Assembly (NCBI GenBank): GCA_963764675.1
Contig: CAVXTQ010000007.1
Span: 868,001 to 932,000 of the forward strand
DNA: 64,000 nucleotides
Direction: 5' to 3'
From: Acidiferrum sp963764675
Lineage (GTDB): Bacteria; Acidobacteriota; Terriglobia; Acidiferrales; UBA7541
This document shows positions 53,464 to 61,665 of this stretch, piece by piece (positions within the stretch are counted from its first letter, which is position 1; the number at the start of each line of letters is the position of its first letter). Both the position numbers and the translations under genes were made by a program. The notes under the pieces are model-generated. The model did not search any database and had not been told where the DNA came from. It saw nothing but the letters and a program-made list of their open reading frames with translations.

Positions 53464-53871
53464 GGGCTCGAATCCTCGACTGACACGGAACACATGTCCA
53501 TCGGGATGGCGAAGGTGCATCTCGCGGACGTTCCACGGCATATCGGTGGGCTGCAATGTGACTTCCAGCCCTGCGGCGACGCAGTGCCTGTGCATCTCGT
53601 CCACGTCCTCCACCCAGACTGACATCCAGACTCCCTTGTCGCCCTCTTCGTCTCCGTCCCGTTGAAACGTGGTGGTGTTCGCGCCGCGGCCTCGACCCCC
53701 CTGCGCCCCTTGACAAAGAAAGATGCAAGCGTCCTTCCCCGATCCGACTGCACCAAACGTGGGAGGAGTTCCCCAGTCCCACAATTTCTTCCATCCCCAC
53801 TTTTCAAACCACGCGAACGTGCCAGCGATGTCGGACACGTTCAATATCGGAGTCAACCCTTTGGCTTCCAT
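53455..53871 (-). CDS. VOC-fold protein (glyoxalase/bleomycin-resistance superfamily)
   Basis: The protein of 138 residues has two beta-alpha-beta-beta-beta modules: LTPILNVSDIAGTFAWFEKW in the first and WMSVWVEDVDEMHRHCVAAG with MHLRHPDGHVFRV in the second. The latter end, HPDGHVFRV, is the usual metal-ligand strand. Members are lyases, dioxygenases or antibiotic-binding proteins; the function here is not known. I set the start at ATG 53871 (MEAKGLTPIL). Neither it nor the upstream ATG at 53898 has a ribosome site. Its stop codon lies in array repeat B. Confidence 0.8.
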   Translation of the reverse strand: MEAKGLTPILNVSDIAGTFAWFEKWGWKKLWDWGTPPTFGAVGSGKDACIFLCQGAQGGRGRGANTTTFQRDGDEEGDKGVWMSVWVEDVDEMHRHCVAAGLEVTLQPTDMPWNVREMHLRHPDGHVFRVSRGFEPEK

Positions 53872-53960
53872 AGCGGGAGCAGGATAACACGCCGCCATTA
53901 CGCTCACGATAGAGGCTATCGCCGCTCAGTGTTGTATCGGCGGCAAAGCGGAATCGACTC

Positions 53961-54049
53961 GCTAAAGTCCTGATTAACGCGGTAACCAGCCAAGTGTCCG
54001 CGACCTAGTACTTCACTTGTCCGGCAACGCAACACACCAGGAGTTTAGC
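53961..54049 (+). repeat. Array repeat C, the most complete copy
   Basis: The outer arms GCTAAAGTCCTG (53961-53972) and CAGGAGTTTAGC (54038-54049) pair at 11 of 12 positions. The inner arms GCGGTAACCAGCCAAGTG (53979-53996) and CACTTGTCCGGCAACGC (54014-54030) pair imperfectly. Unpaired segments separate the two stems and a 17-base loop closes the fold. The layout recalls an integron attC site, but the R' box reads GTTTAGC rather than GTTRRRY. Confidence 0.75.
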
Positions 54050-54134
54050 TAAGTCTCCCTCTTGGGCTTTACGCGTGATCTGAAAGGCAGGCTCGCTGAA
54101 TACGGAACACCTCGACCGGAATCGTTCTCTCAGT

Positions 54135-54140
54135 TAGAAT
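54135..54140 (+). promoter_or_regulatory. TAGAAT -10 element before a HAD gene
   Basis: TAGAAT ends nine bases before the ATG at 54150. The spacer TTCCCCCCC cannot act as a ribosome site, so a leaderless message is likely. Confidence 0.4.
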
Positions 54141-54149
54141 TTCCCCCCC

Positions 54150-54764
54150 ATGGCTGAATGCTCCACCGCCGTGTTCGATCTCGGCGGCGTTCTAATTGAT
54201 TGGAACCCACGGTATTTGTACCGCAAGCTTTTTGATGGCGACACGGAAGCGATGGAGGAGTTTCTCGCCACGGTGTGTACGCAATCCTGGAACGAACAAC
54301 AGGACGCTGGTCGTCCGTTTGCCGATGCCTGCTCTTCCCTGAAGCTAGTTCATCCGCATCAGGCGCCGTTGATCGATGCCTGGGTCCGACGGTATGACGA
54401 GATGCTAGCCGGGCCGATCTCTGGCACTGTTGACATTCTCACGAAACTAAATTCTCACAGAGTTCCCTTATATGCGCTGAGCAACTGGTCTGTTGAGACC
54501 TTCCCTGCCGCTCTGAAGCGGTTCGAGTTTTTGAAGTGGTTCAGGGGAGTTATGCTTTCTGGCGAAGTGAAACTGCTGAAACCTGATCCACGCATTTTCA
54601 AGCTTTTCCTGGAAACTTTTGCGATCGACCCTGCTTTAACTGTTTATATAGATGACCGCGAATCCAACGTGGAGGCTGCGATGGCCTGCGGTATGCATTG
54701 CATCCTATTTACAGACGCCGCCACGCTTCGGGCCGAACTGACAGGTCTTGGGCTGTTCCATTAA
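54150..54764 (+). CDS. HAD-superfamily phosphatase (YihX-like)
   Basis: This 204-residue HAD hydrolase of subclass IA has the nucleophile motif FDLGGVLIDWNPRYLYRKLF, motif II LYALSNWSVE, motif III Lys in EVKLLKPDPRIF and motif IV VYIDDRESNVEAA. YihX-like enzymes dephosphorylate sugar phosphates such as alpha-glucose-1-phosphate; this assignment is by similarity. The stop TAA lies inside array repeat D (CATTAACGCG), so the repeat abuts the reading frame. Confidence 0.87.
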   Translation: MAECSTAVFDLGGVLIDWNPRYLYRKLFDGDTEAMEEFLATVCTQSWNEQQDAGRPFADACSSLKLVHPHQAPLIDAWVRRYDEMLAGPISGTVDILTKLNSHRVPLYALSNWSVETFPAALKRFEFLKWFRGVMLSGEVKLLKPDPRIFKLFLETFAIDPALTVYIDDRESNVEAAMACGMHCILFTDAATLRAELTGLGLFH

Positions 54765-54818
54765 CGCGTTATCGATCCAAGTGGAACAGGCGAACTCCGC
54801 TACTTGTCCGGTAATGCG
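54759..54818 (+). repeat. Array repeat D
   Basis: CGCGTTATCGATCCAAGTGG (54765-54784) pairs imperfectly with CTACTTGTCCGGTAATGCG (54800-54818), as in repeat C. ATTAACGCG at 54760-54768 gives the stop codon of the HAD gene. Confidence 0.65.
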
Positions 54819-54890
54819 TGCCAGCTCAGCCAGTCGATGCAACACCATCTAATCAGAAGATCCGACAATACTTCCCCTGGAGAAGCGCCG

Positions 54891-55475
54891 CTAATTAACG
54901 GCGCCGCTAACCGCCGCTCCTGCGGGAGGCGGGGTGATGATGCGCGGCGCGATCGGAACGATCTGAAGTGCCGTCGGGGGATTGTTGGAACTGGTATAGA
55001 TGCCGACTACGTCCAATTGATTGGGGCTGGAGGCGGGGGGAACGACGATCACGACATAGCCCTCGATAAATCCCGGAGCCGCCGGTGCCGCGCTCCCGAG
55101 TAGATTACGGATTGTGTTACAAGTTATCACTTCGGCGTAATCGTTTGACAATGAGTCTTGCTTGAAGGCAGAGGGCGCCGTTGGAGTGATTCCCTCAGAG
55201 TGCGCCAAGACCGCTTTCTTGAGGAAGGAGATGGGGCTGTCGGAGGTGAAGAGATTCGGATTGTGGACGTTGATCGTGGTGTAGTAGTCCGCCGGCGCGA
55301 TGGATGTCGACCCTGGGTTAATGACGCCGCAGGTAAAACTGGCGGCGTATTCCGTGTAGGTGGTGGTGCTTTGCGCAAAAAGAGGGGCTGCAACGAGCAT
55401 TGCGACGGCAGCGATGGAAGCGACGCGCAACGCCGTTATTGACTTGCTCTTGAGGTTCTTAAGGGTTTTCCACAT
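54891..55475 (-). CDS. Secreted protein of unknown function
   Basis: The protein of 194 residues starts at ATG 55475 (MWKTLKNLKSKSI), with AAGGAAAC upstream, and has a signal peptide (ALRVASIAAVAMLVAAPLFAQ). The mature part, with FTCGVINPGSTSIAPADYYT, INVHNPNLF and EGYVVIVVPPASSPNQLDVV, is beta-rich with two cysteines (FTCG, VITCNTI). I do not recognise the family. The longer frame to 55703 is not used. It lies between array repeats D and E. Confidence 0.6.
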   Translation of the reverse strand: MWKTLKNLKSKSITALRVASIAAVAMLVAAPLFAQSTTTYTEYAASFTCGVINPGSTSIAPADYYTTINVHNPNLFTSDSPISFLKKAVLAHSEGITPTAPSAFKQDSLSNDYAEVITCNTIRNLLGSAAPAAPGFIEGYVVIVVPPASSPNQLDVVGIYTSSNNPPTALQIVPIAPRIITPPPAGAAVSGAVN

Positions 55476-56343
55476 GTAGTTTCCTTTCCGACTTGTGGGT
55501 GCGAAGGGGACGCAGCGCGAAAGCTCAGGATGCTGCCACGGTCCCGTGCTTTTGTCACGCGAATATTTGTCGCCCGCTAGGGTTCGCGACTCCGGCCGCG
55601 CGCTCGAAAATATTTGAAAATCGAGCATCTTTGCGGGCGCTAAGAATTTTTGCTGCGGACTTCTGTCCACATTATTTGGAGGACGTAACGCCTTAATTCC
55701 CACGCGACCTCATCCGCGATTAGGCAAGAATTAGGCAAGCGGCCTTCGCCGCGTCGAGTATTTGGACCGCAAAACTCTGGGCAAGAGGCTGGGCTATCGC
55801 CAGGAGCCTTATGTTTCTCGTGATGTATTTCCGCCAATTCATCGTCACCGTGCAACCCTCGTAGGATCATCACTTGTTCGTGTCGTTTGTCGGAATTCTC
55901 AGCCTAAGTGTTTCGTGTGGCCGGATAAAGGTAGACGCTTCCCGTTCTGGGTCCGCTAACTCCTGAGAAACGCCGTTACCCTACAAGTGCCCAAAACAAC
56001 TCTTTGTGGGCATGCAAAACTGCGAATTCAGAGTGCGCAGAATCAATCACCTGCGATTTGGCTAGAAGTGGGTTTTTGGGCAGCATCCAGTGAAGGCACT
56101 GCTGAATTTTGACATCAAGGACTTCTGTTGCCCGATGCGAAGTTGCTGGAGGTCTCCGGACTGCTGCCAGCGCTTGTATCAAAAGGTGGAATCTGAGTCG
56201 TAACTAGCTGCAATGTCGATCGTTCCGATGCCGGAATCTCGGCGTATCTCCTGTTCTCGGGAGATGCACACCTATGTGAAGGGGACCTCACACCGAACTC
56301 CTGTCTGTCTGGCTCTCATTTCTGTGAGTTGGTACCTCTAGGT
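55476..56343. other. Gene-poor stretch of about 870 bases
   Basis: No frame here is convincing. The candidates are 65-77-residue frames on both strands (for example 55640-55873 minus and 55762-55959 plus) without ribosome sites or recognisable motifs. A 68-residue minus-strand frame (55976-56182) ends in array repeat E and could be a degraded cassette gene. The stretch looks more A/T-rich than the core genes. Confidence 0.5.
55955..55992 (+). repeat. Array repeat E
   Basis: GCTAACTCCTGAGAAACGCC (55955-55974) then GTTACCCTACAAGTGCCC matches the left half of repeat C. The right half near 56000-56020 (CTCTTTGTGGGC) is degenerate. Confidence 0.6.
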
Positions 56344-57516
56344 ATGGATATGCCTCCGATTGCGGATACAATCGATTACGTGGACATTTGGCCGCAAAAA
56401 ATCCGGAGAATCACCCTTTCGTATCTGTGGTCCATCTTGATTTGGGTGGGCTTTGCACCTGTGTTGGCCGGGCAAGATAAGGTCAGCCTGTTGGAGAGGG
56501 GGCAATACACAGCGTACTGGGTTCTACTGCTCGTCAACGGCGCTTGGTGCTTGACGGCCGGGCTCCTGACGCCGCCGATTCTCTCTATCGTCCGCCGATA
56601 CCCGATCACAAAAAATGCCCTATTCCGGCGGGTCGCTGGCTATCTCCTCGGGATTTTCCCATACGTGATTGCCGCTGCGTGCATCCGTTGGATCGTATTG
56701 CCGCCGTGGGATTCACCCGCTCAACGATTTGGCTCCCGGACTTTCACAGGGTTAATCCACAGCACTTACATTTTCGCGGATTTAATTTGGGACTATTTTG
56801 TGATTTTAGCTGCCGCTCATGCCTATGAGTACTTCACACGAGCCCGAAACCAGGAGGTCGAGCGGGCGGAACTGCAACAAGCCCTTGCAGCGAGCGAGCT
56901 GCAGGCGCTCAAGAGCCAGATGCAACCCCACTTTCTATTCAATACTCTCCACGGAATATCGACTCTGATCGAGGCGGATAAGGCACGCGCTAAAGCGATG
57001 GTTCTTAAGCTTTCGAACCTGCTGCGGACCGCTCTGCAGTATGGCAATTCTGATCTCATTACTCTCGATGAGGAGCTGAAGTTCGCCGAGAGCTATCTGG
57101 ACATCGAAAAGATGCGCCTCAGCGGACGGCTTGAATTGCGTTGGAAAATTCAACCCAACACCCGTCAATTGCTGATTCCCCAGTTTATTCTGCAGCCTCT
57201 CGTGGAAAATGCGATCGTCCACGGCATTGCGTGTTCCAGAGAAGGAGGCTGGCTTGAAATTACATCTCGGCGCTCGGAGGGTCTGATCGAATTGAACATC
57301 CGCAACAGCATTCGAGGTAAAGACCAGTCCGGTCTTGGACTCGGTCTGCGGAACACGAAGGTGCGACTGAAGTATCTCTACTCCGACGAGGCGCTCTTCT
57401 CGTTTGTCGTCGGCGAAGACAGGGTTGCGACTGCAACGCTCCTCCTCCCGGTATTAGAAACACACAAACCAGAACTCGCAGAAAAAGCAGCTGGTGAACA
57501 GCTCAAAAGTATGTGA
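56344..57516 (+). CDS. LytS-type sensor histidine kinase (His_kinase family)
   Basis: This 390-residue kinase has an N-terminal membrane part with four helices (LSYLWSILIWVGFAPVLAG, WVLLLVNGAWCLTAGLL and two more), then the PF06580-type phospho-acceptor region LKSQMQPHFLFNTLHGISTL and an HATPase domain (LQPLVENAIVHGIA, GLGLGLRNTKVRLKYLY). Such kinases work with LytTR response regulators. The ATG at 56344 is the first good start; a TTG 15 bases upstream is possible. Its TGA overlaps the start of the regulator gene. Confidence 0.88.
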   Translation: MDMPPIADTIDYVDIWPQKIRRITLSYLWSILIWVGFAPVLAGQDKVSLLERGQYTAYWVLLLVNGAWCLTAGLLTPPILSIVRRYPITKNALFRRVAGYLLGIFPYVIAAACIRWIVLPPWDSPAQRFGSRTFTGLIHSTYIFADLIWDYFVILAAAHAYEYFTRARNQEVERAELQQALAASELQALKSQMQPHFLFNTLHGISTLIEADKARAKAMVLKLSNLLRTALQYGNSDLITLDEELKFAESYLDIEKMRLSGRLELRWKIQPNTRQLLIPQFILQPLVENAIVHGIACSREGGWLEITSRRSEGLIELNIRNSIRGKDQSGLGLGLRNTKVRLKYLYSDEALFSFVVGEDRVATATLLLPVLETHKPELAEKAAGEQLKSM

Positions 57517-58298
57517 TGACGATGCGCGTGTTGATTGTAGATGATGAACCGCTTGCTCGTAGCGCCCTGGAAAACATCCTGCGAGCTAGAAATGACATCG
57601 AAGGCGTTGACTCCGCGGTTGATGCTTTGCAGGCCCTGGATCTGTTGCAAAAACGAGCGTACGACGTCCTGCTGCTGGACATCCGCATGCCTGAACTTTC
57701 CGGAATTGAACTCGCTGACCGCTTGAAGAAGCGAAAACCGCCGCTGCCCTCCATCATTTTCGTCACCGCTCACGATCAGCATGCGCTCACGGCGTTTGAA
57801 AAACACGCCGTAGACTACGTGCTGAAACCTTTTTCGGACGAGAGGATTCACGATGCTCTGGACACAGCGGCTCGCCGCACGCAAACTGAGCGAGCCGCGC
57901 GACTCGCGGAGCTTCTGCCCCAGCTGGAGAGTCTAGCGAAAAAATCCTCCAGGATTGCGATCAAAACGAAAGGAAGCATTCTCTTCGTTGATCCCGCGGA
58001 CGTAGCTGTTGTTGAAGCACAGGGCAACTACGTTTTGCTTCAACGCTTGTCCGGGTCCTATTTGCTACGCGAATCGATCTCCACCGTGGCGCAGAAACTA
58101 GAGCCATACGGATTTATCCGTATCCATCGCTCGGTCTTGGTCAACACTTCCTTTGTAGAAGAAATTCACCCTTGGACTACAGGCGAGTACGTGCTTCGTA
58201 TCAAAGGAGGAGAATTTACCGTCTCGCGTACCTACAAGAAGAATCTAAAATCCATAGCCCAGTTTTGGGTCGGTACCAATGGCTTGATCGCCGAATGA
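57516..58298 (+). CDS. LytR/AlgR-type response regulator with LytTR domain
   Basis: The protein of 260 residues has a receiver domain (RVLIVDDEPLARSALENIL; phospho-Asp in VLLLDIRMPELSG; DYVLKPFSDERIH) and a LytTR DNA-binding domain (IAIKTKGSILFVDPADVAVV, GFIRIHRSVLVNTSFVEEI, LRIKGGEFTVSRTYKKNLK). It pairs with the upstream kinase. LytTR regulators control extracellular and cell-wall functions; the target is unknown. The ATG at 57516 overlaps the kinase stop (TGATG). Confidence 0.9.
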   Translation: MTMRVLIVDDEPLARSALENILRARNDIEGVDSAVDALQALDLLQKRAYDVLLLDIRMPELSGIELADRLKKRKPPLPSIIFVTAHDQHALTAFEKHAVDYVLKPFSDERIHDALDTAARRTQTERAARLAELLPQLESLAKKSSRIAIKTKGSILFVDPADVAVVEAQGNYVLLQRLSGSYLLRESISTVAQKLEPYGFIRIHRSVLVNTSFVEEIHPWTTGEYVLRIKGGEFTVSRTYKKNLKSIAQFWVGTNGLIAE

Positions 58299-58446
58299 TG
58301 AAAGTTCCGAACACCAGCGCCCTAGGCTGAATCACGACCACCTACTTTGCGACTCCTAGCCGTATGGTCCAACGACAAGTTTCTAGAATGAGCATGGCCC
58401 GGCCTTCCAGTGATATAACGACAGAACCCTATCTCAGGAGAAACCA

Positions 58447-59157
58447 ATGCAGCTAAACGTTCGCGGGACGAGCGCATTAACAAGACTTGTGCTGCTGGTC
58501 GTGGTCAGCGCGGCCTGGCAGGCGCCTGTACATGCTCAGAACGCCCAAGCACCCTATCCGAGTATGGCCCCGCTTGATCAATACCTGATGGAGCGAAATG
58601 CCGAGATAGCGTTGACCCGTAGCGCTGCCCCGAAATCCGTCTCACGAGATGCCGAAGTCCTGGTTCTCGGACGGCACGGTTACGAAAGCGCTGACAAGGG
58701 CACGAATGGCTTTCTCTGTATAGTCGAACGATCGTGGGCCGCCGCCACTGATGTTCCGGATTTCTGGAATCCCAAGGTGCGCGCCCCCAATTGCTTCAAT
58801 CCGCCAGCCGCAAAAACATTTCTGCCCATCTTCCTGATGAAGACCAAACTGGTGCTGGCAGGAAAATCGAAGGCGGAGATCGTTCAGGCGGTCGCATCGG
58901 CGCTGGATAAGAAGGAACTGCCCGTGCTGCAGCCTGGAGCCATGTGCTACATGATGTCGAAGCAGCAGTACCTGGGCGACCGAGATAAGAGCTGGCAGCC
59001 TCATCTGATGTTTTTCGTTCCGGGTAACGCGGAGAAAAGCTGGGGAGCCAATCTGCCGGGCTCGCCAATCATGGCGGCCGATGACCCGGAAGAACGTGTG
59101 ACCATTTTCCTGGTCGGGGTCGGCAAATGGTCCGACGCGACGCCAACTCCTGATTAA
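58447..59157 (+). CDS. Secreted protein of unknown function
   Basis: The 236-residue protein has a signal peptide (ALTRLVLLVVVSAAWQAPVHAQ). The mature part contains AEIALTRSAAPKSVSRDAEV, LVLGRHGYESADKGTNGFLC and YMMSKQQYLGD, and ends WSDATPTPD. I do not recognise the family, although several conserved-looking Trp and Gly residues suggest a genuine fold. AGGAGAAACC lies just before the ATG. The stop TAA falls in array repeat F (ACTCCTGATTAAC). It follows the LytS/LytR pair and may be its target. Confidence 0.65.
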   Translation: MQLNVRGTSALTRLVLLVVVSAAWQAPVHAQNAQAPYPSMAPLDQYLMERNAEIALTRSAAPKSVSRDAEVLVLGRHGYESADKGTNGFLCIVERSWAAATDVPDFWNPKVRAPNCFNPPAAKTFLPIFLMKTKLVLAGKSKAEIVQAVASALDKKELPVLQPGAMCYMMSKQQYLGDRDKSWQPHLMFFVPGNAEKSWGANLPGSPIMAADDPEERVTIFLVGVGKWSDATPTPD

Positions 59158-59172
59158 CCCTTTTATCGGAAA
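59143..59172 (+). repeat. Array repeat F
   Basis: CCAACTCCTGATTAACCC (59143-59160) then TTTTATCGG matches the core of repeat A. It supplies the stop codon of the secreted-protein gene. Confidence 0.6.
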
Positions 59173-59215
59173 CTGACCCACTACCGGAAGACGGGTGGTG
59201 TCCTAATTTGACCCC
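59171..59215 (+). repeat. Right-end copy of the boundary sequences
   Basis: AACTGACCCACTAC (59171-59184) is the reverse complement of 51977-51990. CCGGAAGACGGGTGGTGTCC (59184-59203) then TAATTTGACCCC resembles 51740-51768 in direct orientation. Repeated TGACCC-type words are typical of IS21-family ends, but no transposase gene is here. Confidence 0.55.
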
Positions 59216-59223
59216 TCGGCAGA

Positions 59224-60336
59224 CTAGGCTAGTTTAAGGCTCGGATCGGCGTTCAAAGACGTATCCGCAAGCATCCCCGCTCGAAGCCGAAAATACGCCG
59301 CGGCGGCAATCATGGCGGCGTTGTCGGTCGATAACGCGCGACTTGGAAAGAAGACCTCAGTTCCTGCAGCTTTTGCGCGTTCCTCAAACGTTGCGCGCAG
59401 TTGGCTGTTCGCCGCGACTCCGCCGGAAACAAGCACGCTTTCGGACGACAGCTCTGAGGCCGCTGCCATGGTGCGATCGACGAGATCGCGGACGACCGCG
59501 TTTTGGAACTCCCGTACCAATCCCAGCGTTTGCGGGCTGCACAGCGGCAGCAACTGCTCAACTTTTCGTTCCCCCCGGTTCAAGGCTTGTTGTCTCGCCA
59601 GTATCTCACTGCCGTACTCGCAGTGTTCGCGAAGGTGATACAAAACCGCTGTTTTCAGCCCGCTAAAGCTAAAGTCCAGGGGATTGCCGCGCGTTTTGGT
59701 GGGTCCAAATTTTACCGGCGTCGGAGCGCCGTTAGCCGCGGCTGCCAAGCGATCGAGGATAGGCCCGCCGGGATAACCCAGCCCGAGCAGCTTGGCGACT
59801 TTGTCGTACGCTTCACCCGCCGCGTCGTCGCGGGTCTGCCCAATCTTGCGATAGTGAAACGTTCCAGCGTCGCCATCCGGGGTCACCTCATACAAGACGG
59901 TGTGCCCGCCGGAAACGATCAGGCATACGGCCGGCAGCTTCGGACTCTTCCCCGCCTTGTGCGCCTCCAGAAAAACTGCGTGGACGTGCCCCTCGAGGTG
60001 ATTCACGGGGACCAACGGTTTTCCCAGCGCTTCCGCGAGCGTCTTGCCGTACGTGATTCCCACAAGCAGCGCGCCCACCAACCCCGGGCCGTAGGTGACG
60101 CCGATCGCATCTACGTCCGCGAGTCGCATCCCTGCCTGCGCCAGCGCCTCGCGCACCACCGGAACGATCTGCCGCAGATGCTCGCGCGACGCCAGCTCCG
60201 GCACCACACCGCCGTATTTCCGGTGTATGTCGATTTGCGAAGCCACCACGCTCGACAAGATGTCGCGGCCGTCGGCAACCACCGCAGCCGCCGTCTCATC
60301 GCACGACGATTCAATTCCGAGGATTCTGATGCTCAT
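59224..60336 (-). CDS. tsaD: tRNA N6-adenosine threonylcarbamoyltransferase TsaD
   Basis: The 370-residue ASKHA enzyme has ILGIESSCDETAAAVVADG, TYGPGLVGALLVGITYGKTL, the metal motif VNHLEGHVHA and VCLIVSGGHTVLYE. It transfers the threonylcarbamoyl group to A37 of ANN-decoding tRNAs, with TsaB and TsaE. The ATG at 60336 has GGAG five bases upstream; the frame continues to 60348 without need. tsaB is at 40.8 kb. Confidence 0.94.
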   Translation of the reverse strand: MSIRILGIESSCDETAAAVVADGRDILSSVVASQIDIHRKYGGVVPELASREHLRQIVPVVREALAQAGMRLADVDAIGVTYGPGLVGALLVGITYGKTLAEALGKPLVPVNHLEGHVHAVFLEAHKAGKSPKLPAVCLIVSGGHTVLYEVTPDGDAGTFHYRKIGQTRDDAAGEAYDKVAKLLGLGYPGGPILDRLAAAANGAPTPVKFGPTKTRGNPLDFSFSGLKTAVLYHLREHCEYGSEILARQQALNRGERKVEQLLPLCSPQTLGLVREFQNAVVRDLVDRTMAAASELSSESVLVSGGVAANSQLRATFEERAKAAGTEVFFPSRALSTDNAAMIAAAAYFRLRAGMLADTSLNADPSLKLA

Positions 60337-60407
60337 GACGCTCCGCAAACAATGCTAGCACGCCTAGTCCCCCGCTAAGGCACTGGCCGTAGCACGGGTA
60401 TTTTGCT

Positions 60408-60562
60408 GTAGCCGCGGTCTTCAGACCGCGGGGTTTAGAGTCAGCTACAACCGCAGCCATCGCGCAGCTCTCGGATCGCTCGTGAAGTGGACCGTTGCTT
60501 CGGCCTGCTGCGCGTACCGGCGCGTCATCTAAACCCCGCCTTCTGAAGGGCGCGGCTACAAC
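60408..60562. repeat. REP-like inverted pair
   Basis: GTAGCCGCGGTCT (60408-60420) and TCAGACCGCGGGGTTTAGA (60421-60439) form the first element, with CCGCGGTCT paired to AGACCGCGG. TCTAAACCCCGCCTTCTGAA (60528-60547) then GGGCGCGGCTACAAC is the second, in opposite orientation, with paired changes in the stem. Such pairs resemble BIME units. The rest of 60349-60720 shows no gene. Confidence 0.65.
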
Positions 60563-60720
60563 GCGTCGATTCCTCAACTACGTGGCTGATTCCCTGGGCG
60601 ATCCTACAATTTTCGGGGTATTCCCAAAAATCTGCAATTTGACAAAGCTAGTGCGACACGGCTACTGTGCCGAAAGACAGCATGCACATCTTTCTTACGC
60701 CGAGATCAAACTAGAATCCT

Positions 60721-61644
60721 ATGACTCCTAACGATTCTCCGTCTTCGCACAACTCTGTTCCCATACGCAAAGTACGCAAGGCTGTTCTGCCCGCGGCGGG
60801 CCTCGGCACGCGCTTTTTGCCGGCCACCAAGGCGCAGCCCAAGGAGATGCTGACCGTCGTCGACAAACCGCAAATTCAATATGTCGCAGAAGAATGCGTG
60901 GCTTCCGGGATCGAGCACATCATCATCGTCACCGGCAAAGGCAAGAACTCCATCGAAGACCACTTCGACTCTTCGCCGCTGCTGGAAAGTTTTCTCGAAT
61001 CGAAGGGCAAGAAAGACCAAGCGGACATGGTCCGGGACATCAGCAACATGGTGCAGGTCAGCTACACCCGCCAGAAGGAGCCGCTCGGCCTGGGGCACGC
61101 CGTGCTCGTGGCTCGCGATCTCGTTGGCGACGAACCATTTGCCGTTCTGTTGGGTGACGTCCTGATCCCCGGACCGAATCCCGCCACCAAACAACTCATC
61201 GACGTCTACGAAGCCACCGGCGTCGGCGCCATCGCCGTCGAGGAAGTGCCCCGCGAGCGAACTTACCTCTACGGCATCGTCGCCGGAGAGCCCGCGCCGC
61301 TTCCGCCGTTCGGGCAGCGCTTGTTGCGCATTCGCGACCTCGTGGAAAAACCCAAGCCGGAGGATGCGCCTTCCAATCTCGCGATTACCGGGCGCTACGT
61401 TCTGCCGCCCGCCATTTTCGACTGCCTTGCGCGCACCAAGCCGGGCGCTGGAGGCGAAATCCAACTCACCGACGGGCTGCGGCTTCTCGCGCAAGAACAA
61501 GGGCTGTGGGCGCTAATCTACGAAGGCGTGTCTTACGATGCGGGGGATAAACTCGGTTTTCTGAAAGCCACCGTGGAAATTGCCCTGCAGAATACGGAAT
61601 TTGGCGAGGAGTTTCGCGAGTACTTGAAAACTCTGAAGCTGTAA
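60721..61644 (+). CDS. galU: UTP-glucose-1-phosphate uridylyltransferase
   Basis: The 307-residue nucleotidyltransferase has the N-terminal signature KAVLPAAGLGTRFLPATKAQ, then PKEMLTVVDKPQIQYVAEEC, the metal Asp in FAVLLGDVLIPG, and the GalU-type EVPRERTYLYGIVAGE. It makes UDP-glucose for glycan and envelope synthesis. It differs from RfbA in length and in the PKEML motif. TAGAAT stands three bases before the ATG, but the spacing is too short for a certain leaderless call. Confidence 0.94.
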   Translation: MTPNDSPSSHNSVPIRKVRKAVLPAAGLGTRFLPATKAQPKEMLTVVDKPQIQYVAEECVASGIEHIIIVTGKGKNSIEDHFDSSPLLESFLESKGKKDQADMVRDISNMVQVSYTRQKEPLGLGHAVLVARDLVGDEPFAVLLGDVLIPGPNPATKQLIDVYEATGVGAIAVEEVPRERTYLYGIVAGEPAPLPPFGQRLLRIRDLVEKPKPEDAPSNLAITGRYVLPPAIFDCLARTKPGAGGEIQLTDGLRLLAQEQGLWALIYEGVSYDAGDKLGFLKATVEIALQNTEFGEEFREYLKTLKL

Positions 61645-61665
61645 CCGGCAATGCTGCGGCGCAAC

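Noticed and set aside
53455..53490. tRNA T-loop-like word GGGCTCGAATCC
   Set aside because: Lies in the coding sequence of the VOC gene; no cloverleaf can be drawn around it.
53961..54049. Calling repeat C a true integron attC site
   Set aside because: The right end reads GTTTAGC, not GTTRRRY, the left end is GCTAAAG rather than RYYYAAC, and no integron integrase is in the window.
55640..55959. Small frames of 65-77 residues on both strands
   Set aside because: No ribosome site, no recognisable motif and mutual overlap.
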